From positions 95,236,942 through 95,300,941 of the forward strand of contig JAYESD010000004.1 of NCBI GenBank assembly GCA_036927565.1: 64,000 bases of DNA. The letters are read 5' to 3'. Numbering within the stretch: the first letter of the stretch is position 1; each line of letters begins with the position of its first letter. The position numbers were made by a program, and so were the translations under genes. The notes below the pieces were generated by a model. It did no database searches and was not told the DNA's origin. It was given only the letters and a program-made list of their open reading frames with translations. The stretch comes from Tuctoria greenei (lineage: Eukaryota > Streptophyta > Magnoliopsida > Poales > Poaceae). This document shows, piece after piece, positions 58,601 to 64,000 of the stretch.

Positions 58601-59960
58601 CATATCAATGACTTCCTACGAGATGATATGCTCCTCAAGGTGACAGTCTCTTACCCTTGGTATGAGGATATCGTGAACTTTATGGTCACGGGATACGTAC
58701 CACCAGGGGAGAACAAAAAGAAACTCATTTATGAGAGTCGTAGACACCTTTGGGATGACCCTTACCTCTATCGAGTATGTGCCAATGGCCTTCTTAGAAG
58801 GTGCATCCCATCAATCGAAGGCACCAAAATTATAGACAAATACCATGCTGGCCCCTATGGTGGTCATTACGGTGTTTATCGTACTCAGGCAAAGATCTGG
58901 TAGAGTGGATTTTATTGGCCTTCAATGTATGAAGATACCAAGGAATTCATTCGCAGATGTTGGAAATGCCTGAAGCATGGAGGAATCTCTGCTCGCAATG
59001 CGATGCCCCTAACATGTAATGTCCAAGTGGAATTATTTGATGTATGGGGTATCGATTTCACGGGACCTTTTCCTAGGTCTTATGATTGCGAGTATATTCT
59101 GGTTGCCGTTGATTATGTATCAAAATGGGTAGAAGCATTGCCATGCAAAAATGCTGATTCCAAGCAAGCAAGGAAAATGTTCCATGAGATCATTTTCCCA
59201 TGCTTTGGAACTCCCCGTATGGTCATAAGTGATGGAGGGTCTCATTTCATAGATAAGACCTTCCAGAACTTTCTAAGGGAACTTGGAGTTCAGCATAACA
59301 TTGCTACCCCATACCACCCACAGACAAGTGGTCAAGCAGAAACATCTAATAAGAAAATTAAGAATATTCTGCAAAAGAATGTCTTGGAAATGGGAACGGG
59401 GTGGAAGCAAAGCTACACGACGCATTGTGGGAATATCGTATTGCCTACAAGACACCTATCGGCATGTCTCCTTTCCAACTTGTCTATGGGAAGACTTGCA
59501 ATCTTCACGTAGAATTGGAACATAGAGCGTATTGGGCCATCAAGCGGTGGAACATGAGTCTTAACAAAGCTGGAAATCACCGATTGAAGAAAATATTTGA
59601 GTTGGAGGAGTGGAGAGATAAGGCGTACCACAGTGCCAGGATTTATAAAGAGAGAACCAAAAGATGGCACGATAAGAGGATTACGCCGAAAGAGTTCAAA
59701 CCTGGAGATAAAGTTTTACTCTTTAACTCTAGGGTTAAACTCTTTGGACATGGGAAGCTTAGAAGTAAATGGTAAGGACCCTTCACTGTAGTAGAGACTT
59801 CATCCCATGGAGCAATCACACTCCAAGGTGACGACGGTCAACTATTCAAATTTAATGGGCACCGACTCAAATTATTTCTCGATTCCCAAAAGGATACAGA
59901 AAAAGAATTTGACATGGTAAATCTAATTGATTTCCATGCCATTTCATTCAATTTTGTTTA
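58601..59960 (+). pseudogene. Integrase of ATH-A
   Basis: The zinc-binding part has DKYHAGPYGGHYG and CWKC (about 58840-58970) with a TAG at 58901. The core has DVWGIDFTGPF (first Asp), VISDGGSHF (second Asp) and TSGQAETSN (Glu), so the triad is complete. A shift near 59400 leads to WEYRIAYKTPIGMSPFQLVYGK, then KPGDKVLLFNSRVKLF and a TAA at 59773. The tail (GPFTVVE...) continues to TAA at about 59960. No chromodomain, as expected for Athila. Confidence 0.93.
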
Positions 59961-61639
59961 AATTCTCTATGTCCAAGTAATGGGCCCATCCAATTCTTCA
60001 TCTATGAGGCCCATTTAATCGACCCGAGAAAATGTGGCCCGAACAGAGCCAGAAGGGGGTCAGCCGAACCCTAGGGTCGGTCGACTCTCCCTTCGAGCCG
60101 TTCGCATTCTGTTTTCTCGTGTTGATCCTCCTCGACATCCTCCACAAAATCCTTGTTGAAATGCATCATTCCCCGCCTACTTTGATTTCCATAAAGTGAA
60201 CTTACCAGTTCATCTAACACCGGTAAAGTTCCCCCTTTAGTTTATTTTGTTGAATAAAGAATTTAGGAAACAAGTGTGGGGGAAACAAATCCCCAAGTCA
60301 CGAAATCTCGACGTGAATAATTAACGTTGCATATCAAAACACGTCGCAACCGAATGAGCAAAATGACCCGACGAAACAGAGCCACAGAAGAGCCAACAGG
60401 AGGTCGGCCGAACCCCCTGGTCGGCCGTCCTGTGCTCCGCTCCGTACGACTCCGTTTCGCTCCAGAAAATTGGTTTGGATTTCCTATCTTCACTTTTATG
60501 CGCTACCCAGCTGTTTGAATTAATTTCATATTTTCAATTGCATAACGAAAATGAATCAACTCAACAAATTGAAATAAAATTTGGTAATCAAGAATTTTCT
60601 TAAGCTGATAATTAGAATACTTTATATTTCAATTTATTACCTTGTTTATGATTCCCATAATTCAATAGGAAATACACATCATCTAGGTATTTTACTAGTG
60701 TGCTACGGTAAATAAGTTCTTTAGAAATCATCCTTTTGCTTGAAATTGATTTTGACATTTGTAACTATTTGAAGTCTTGAACTTTGCCTAAATCTCTCAT
60801 TGGAAATTTATATACCCACCAAGGCCATATGATATATTCATTGAAAACCACAAGCATATGCCACTTTGCTTTTCATTGAACTTTGTCAAACCCGTGACCC
60901 AATTGAGTGACATGCATGAACTTTTTGAATTGAAAACTCCTGTGCACTCCATTCATGCAAAATTTCTCACATTGAGAATTTGCATCCATCGATTATCTAC
61001 CCGCCAAAAAGAAACTCCATACAATACAAATGAAAGCCTATCTAAAAAAAAGGAGTAGAAGACATGGCTACAAAAAAAAGTAGTAGCCATGTTCCATCCT
61101 TAAGAGAGAGCAAATTCATGGGAGTTATCACCTCACCACTCCATTCTGTTCATGTGCACAAGAATTTTCTCTTCACTTCGTTCATTGCATAAGTCTCTCA
61201 TAGGATCATGTTTTTGACTTAGTAACATATGAATTGCAAATGTGTGCGATATTCATCCCTACCAAGCTCCAGATATAGCCACTTTTAGTATAGGGACAAG
61301 AATTGGCAAAACATGCCATGGTGAGGACTCAAACACTTTGAGAGATTTGAGAGATTCCAATCGTGAAGGCAAGGACAAAAGTTCCTATGACATTCAAATA
61401 TAGCAATTGCCTAATCATTTCAGCGGGGAATGATCCAAGAGAAGTTCATTCTAACCGTTCCACTTTTCAAACACCCAAGATTGATGTGGTAGCTACATAC
61501 ACGAAGGGAATCCATGAATTCAGGTATAAGTTGAAATATCTAGTATCCTTATTTTCTACCTTATAGAAATTTCATGACAACACTCTAGTTCTTCTTGCCA
61601 TCACTCGAGGACGAGCAAAGGACTAAGTGTGGGGGAGTT
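59961..61639 (+). other. ATH-A 3' non-coding region with palindrome pairs and polypurine tract
   Basis: 1.68 kb without a supported gene; no env-like frame, signal peptide or membrane segment was seen. GGTCAGCCGAACC at 60058 with a partner at 60075, and GGTCGGCCGAACC at 60402 with a partner at 60419, repeat the LTR palindromes inside a ~340-bp-spaced direct repeat. 60780-61330 is conserved with ATH-N. It ends GTGTGGGGGAGTT, the plus-strand primer tract. Confidence 0.65.
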
Positions 61640-62867
61640 TGTTGGCGGTCCTTAAGTACCACATTTTGGTCGTCAATTCACCTCATGATGTGCATAAAAG
61701 AAACACCAAACATAGTGGTAGGGTTATACACTAACCCAATTCCACAAGTGCTGGTGTCTATTTGTATGCAGGTGAATTATTACCCAAAATACCAAAACAT
61801 GCAGGGATGAATCCATGAAAATGGATTTCAACGAATCAGTCGATGACACGTGGCAACACATGGATCAAATGGCCCAAAAACAGAAGAATACGAGGAGATC
61901 CACTGGTGTTGCACCCATATATATCAAGAGGGCCCACCTAGAAGCCACTTGGAGGAAGCACTCCCCGAGGGGAACCTTGACCAGGTCGGCCGAACCACCT
62001 GGTTGGCTGACCTATTCCTGGCGCCAAACTCGGTCAAACGACACGTGTTGGCTCCTCACGACTCCCTGGAGTCAATGGTGACTGATTCGCGCGTTAATTG
62101 TGGCGGGAACCGACTCTTCTCCACCTATAAATAGACCCCCTCACCTCACTTCACACACACACCAAAAGTTGAGAATAGTGCTACACTTCAAAGGTTTAGA
62201 GTAGTCCTAGAGGCTACCAAAGTAGAAGGAGAGTGTGGTAAAGAGTCTAGGAGAAGGAGGCTTGGGCATGTCAAATCCCTCTTCTACACTTGTACCCCTA
62301 AAAAGGTTTTACTCAATCAAGTAAGCCATTATGAATTCAATACAAGTTTGATCTTTTATTCATAGTAGTTTGCACAAGTAGTTACTTGTGGGTTCACTGC
62401 TTTAATTCATTAGAGGCTCTAGTTGTAGCTTTGTGTTCAAAACAACTAGAGTAGTGATTTAGAACGTAAGCGTGGTGCTTAGGTTACAATTCATTAGTGG
62501 ATATCTCGTAGACCCACAGATTCAAGAGGTAGGCAGTAGGTGGTGACAGCCTTATCTGTCCTTCGTAATCCTCCACGTTCGGCTATGCCGTAGGCTCTTG
62601 GCGGGAGACGTCCTAGTATTTCTAGGAGTAAGACCGTGCCCGAAGCAAGCATCTACCACAAACTACCTTGAATTAGGATCAATTCTTTGAATTCCTCTCT
62701 GTTCCTTGCCTACCAAACAACTTTGTGTACTTGGGTGAGCTAGTTCGAAAGATTAGCACACACGTTCTTTGGATTCGATACCTTTGGGAATACTCCTCAA
62801 GGGGATGTGCTACAATGGTATTTCCATGCGCTTGCGGATAACTCTGTGGTGTTAAGAAATACAAGAA
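61640..62867 (+). repeat. 3' LTR of ATH-A
   Basis: 1,228 bp, TGTTGGCGGTCC to ACAAGAA; the expected CA end is mutated. Its TATA box is at 62125-62133 and its palindromes at 61984 and 62001, the latter decayed to GGTTGGCTGACC. The GAGAT duplication follows at 62868-62872. Confidence 0.92.
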
Positions 62868-63410
62868 GAGATGTGGACACAGACGTAGAGAAGAAATTAT
62901 GTTTCAAAGAAGGGTTGGACAAGGAGATTCAATTGATGATGTCCTCTAGTGACTATGCCAACTTCCAACATTTGGTGGACAAGGCGTTCACCATGGAAAG
63001 GAAGAAGAAGCAGTGTGATGGAGAAGACCGCAAGCGGAAGATGGTGATGGGTCAAACCTCAGGCAACAACAATCGTCCTCGCTTTAAACCACAACTGTCG
63101 GGACACATGAGTCGCCCCATGGGTACTAATCAAGGGAAATGATATTTCAACAACTCAACATTCAGACCTCAGGCGCCATATGCTCGCCAATAGTACCAGC
63201 AAATGCAACCACAACGTCCACAAATGCAGAAACAACGCCAAATGTTTTCAACTCCTCATCCAATTGGGCAGCCGCAACAAAATCAACAAAGAAACAAAGC
63301 ACCAGATAACAGCACTCGAGGAGTTTGCTACATCTGTGGTGACAAGGGTCACTATTCCAACCAATGTCCAAAGAGGCCACTGCAGCAGAATCCATCCAGG
63401 GGATGAGTCA
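62868..63410 (+). pseudogene. Ty3/gypsy gag, second part with zinc knuckle (GYP-B)
   Basis: It begins with the repeated GAGAT and continues the capsid (KKLCFKEGLDKEIQLMM, FQHLVDKAFTMERKKK). A basic linker and Gln/Pro-rich stretch follow, broken by TGA at about 63140 and TAG near 63191. The nucleocapsid knuckle is CYICGDKGHYSNQC at 63329-63370, with all CCHC ligands present. Confidence 0.9.
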
Positions 63411-63421
63411 ATCATGTTGTT

Positions 63422-64000
63422 TTGGAGGAAGCCCAAAATGCATCTGATGTGGTGATTGGTACGTTCTCCGCCGATTCCCACTCTTCTACAGTATTATTCG
63501 TCTCTGGTGCAACACATTCGTTCATAGCGAAAGAATTCATAAGAAGACATGGTATGACTGTTACAATAATGACTCAAGTGTTAGTAGTTAACTCTCCCAG
63601 AGGAGAGATGTTAACAAGGAAAGTATGCCCGAATGTGAGCATAAGCATAAGGGGGGTAACTTTCTTATCAAACCTTATCATGCTGGAATCACAAGGGATA
63701 GACATTATTCTAGGAATGGATTGGTTAACCAAGTAGAAAGGGGTGATCCATTGTGCTACCAAAATAGTGTGCTTAACCCACACATATGGCATGAAGGTTG
63801 AGTTTCGTCCTAATCAGGCACCAGTTCAAAAGATACGACTAAATCAAGTTGAGGGAGTTGAGGAGATTAAAGTTGTATGTGAGTTTCTGGATGTGTTTCC
63901 TAAAGAACTACCGGGTATGCCCCCGGATCGAGAAATTGAATTCATCATTATATTAATACATGGAACAGCTCCAATATATAAGTGACCATATAGAATGGAT
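63422..64000 (+). pseudogene. Ty3/gypsy protease and start of reverse transcriptase (GYP-B)
   Basis: The protease active-site segment reads FVSGATHSFI at 63497-63526. The catalytic Asp of the family triad is Val (codon GTC, 63500-63502), so this protease would be inactive. IDIILGMDWLTK is followed by TAG (63734-63736). The RT entry, VVCEFLDVFPKELPGMPPDRE and GTAPIYK, then a TGA reach the window edge. Confidence 0.9.

Larger units (their letters stand above)
54186..62867 (+). mobile_element. ATH-A: Athila-like Ty3/gypsy element with gag-pol
   Basis: 8.68 kb, flanked by exact GAGAT duplications inside the GYP-B gag. The LTRs are both 1,228 bp. The primer site TGGCGCCGTTGC is the Athila type (tRNA-Asp). 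Gag, protease region, RT, RNase H and integrase are in gypsy order, followed by 1.7 kb of non-coding sequence where Athila elements often carry an env-like gene. Several stops and shifts show it is dead. Confidence 0.93.
12230..64000 (+). mobile_element. LARD-A: large non-coding LTR retrotransposon, host of the nest (incomplete)
   Basis: The 5' LTR starts TGTAAAAGCC at 12230 after GTACA (the left target duplication). An identical start at 35652 follows a purine-rich tract (AAGGGGGAAGGGA) and opens the 3' LTR. After removing the insertions, the internal part is about 3.6 kb and has no recognisable gag, protease, reverse transcriptase, RNase H or integrase. LTRs near 4.9 kb with a ~3.5-kb non-coding centre match the described LARD type (large retrotransposon derivatives, such as Sukkula of Triticeae). 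Such elements must borrow proteins from autonomous relatives. Its right end lies beyond the window because GYP-B splits the 3' LTR. Confidence 0.75.
49151..64000 (+). mobile_element. GYP-B: Ty3/gypsy element with long LTRs (incomplete)
   Basis: The 5' LTR (49151-52292) starts TGTAACACC and is followed by a TGGTATCAGAGCC primer site, an extra reading frame, gag (split by ATH-A), a zinc knuckle, protease and the start of reverse transcriptase at the window end. Long LTRs, an initiator-Met primer site and the gag/protease style fit Del/Tekay-like chromoviruses. The chromodomain that would settle this lies outside. Confidence 0.85.

Noticed and set aside
59961..61639. Possible env-like gene of ATH-A
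   Set aside because: No frame above about 70 codons, no signal peptide and no membrane segment. Only non-coding conserved blocks were seen.

Overview
The window reads as repeat-dense nuclear DNA of a grass (Poaceae). It consists almost entirely of LTR retrotransposons nested inside one another, and I see no intact host gene, rRNA, tRNA or CRISPR array. The grass assignment rests on the element types: Sirevirus copia elements with clustered CGGACTAGTCCG palindromes, Athila-like elements with a tRNA-Asp-type primer site, and a large non-coding element with ~4.9-kb LTRs. The species cannot be named from this.

Layout. 1-6158 is SIRE-1, a broken minus-strand Sirevirus, cut off about 2 nt from its left end by the window edge. 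It sits in GYP-R (6159-8307, minus), a rearranged Ty3/gypsy remnant with a duplicated pol C-terminus. 8308-11164 is a truncated, inverted LTR of the same family as the next large element. 11165-12229 is a short island with a decayed fragment resembling a plant transposon-associated protein. From 12230 to beyond the window end runs LARD-A (plus): a ~4.9-kb 5' LTR (12230-17149), about 3.6 kb of internal sequence without gag or pol (17150-18800 and 33691-35651), and a 3' LTR (35652-36592, 48319-49150, then outside). 

Four further insertions lie inside LARD-A. COP-3 (18801-33690), a copia element, is in its internal region. ATH-N (23669-31633), a non-autonomous Athila-like element, is inside the RT gene of COP-3. 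SIRE-2 (36593-48318), a complete but mutated Sirevirus with a third reading frame after pol, is in the 3' LTR. GYP-B (49151 to past the end), a gypsy element with 3.1-kb LTRs and an extra reading frame before gag, is also in the 3' LTR. ATH-A (54186-62867), an Athila-like element with gag-pol, is inside the gag of GYP-B. Target-site duplications support the nest: CACGC for ATH-N, CCATC for SIRE-2, GAGAT for ATH-A and GTAAC/GTAAT for COP-3. The SIRE-2 site is further supported by the uninterrupted sequence in the other LTR at about 13163.

Every coding frame carries stops or frameshifts, many of them explainable as C-to-T decay of methylated DNA, so nothing here is likely to move by itself. The points most worth a second look are: the third reading frame of SIRE-2 with its palindrome-rich, intron-like leader; paired GGTCGGCCGACC palindromes upstream of the TATA box in the Athila-like LTRs and twice more in their 3' non-coding region; a ~35-nt motif shared by unrelated LTR families; the LARD-like element; the frame before gag in GYP-B; and a 78-80-bp tandem array in ATH-N.
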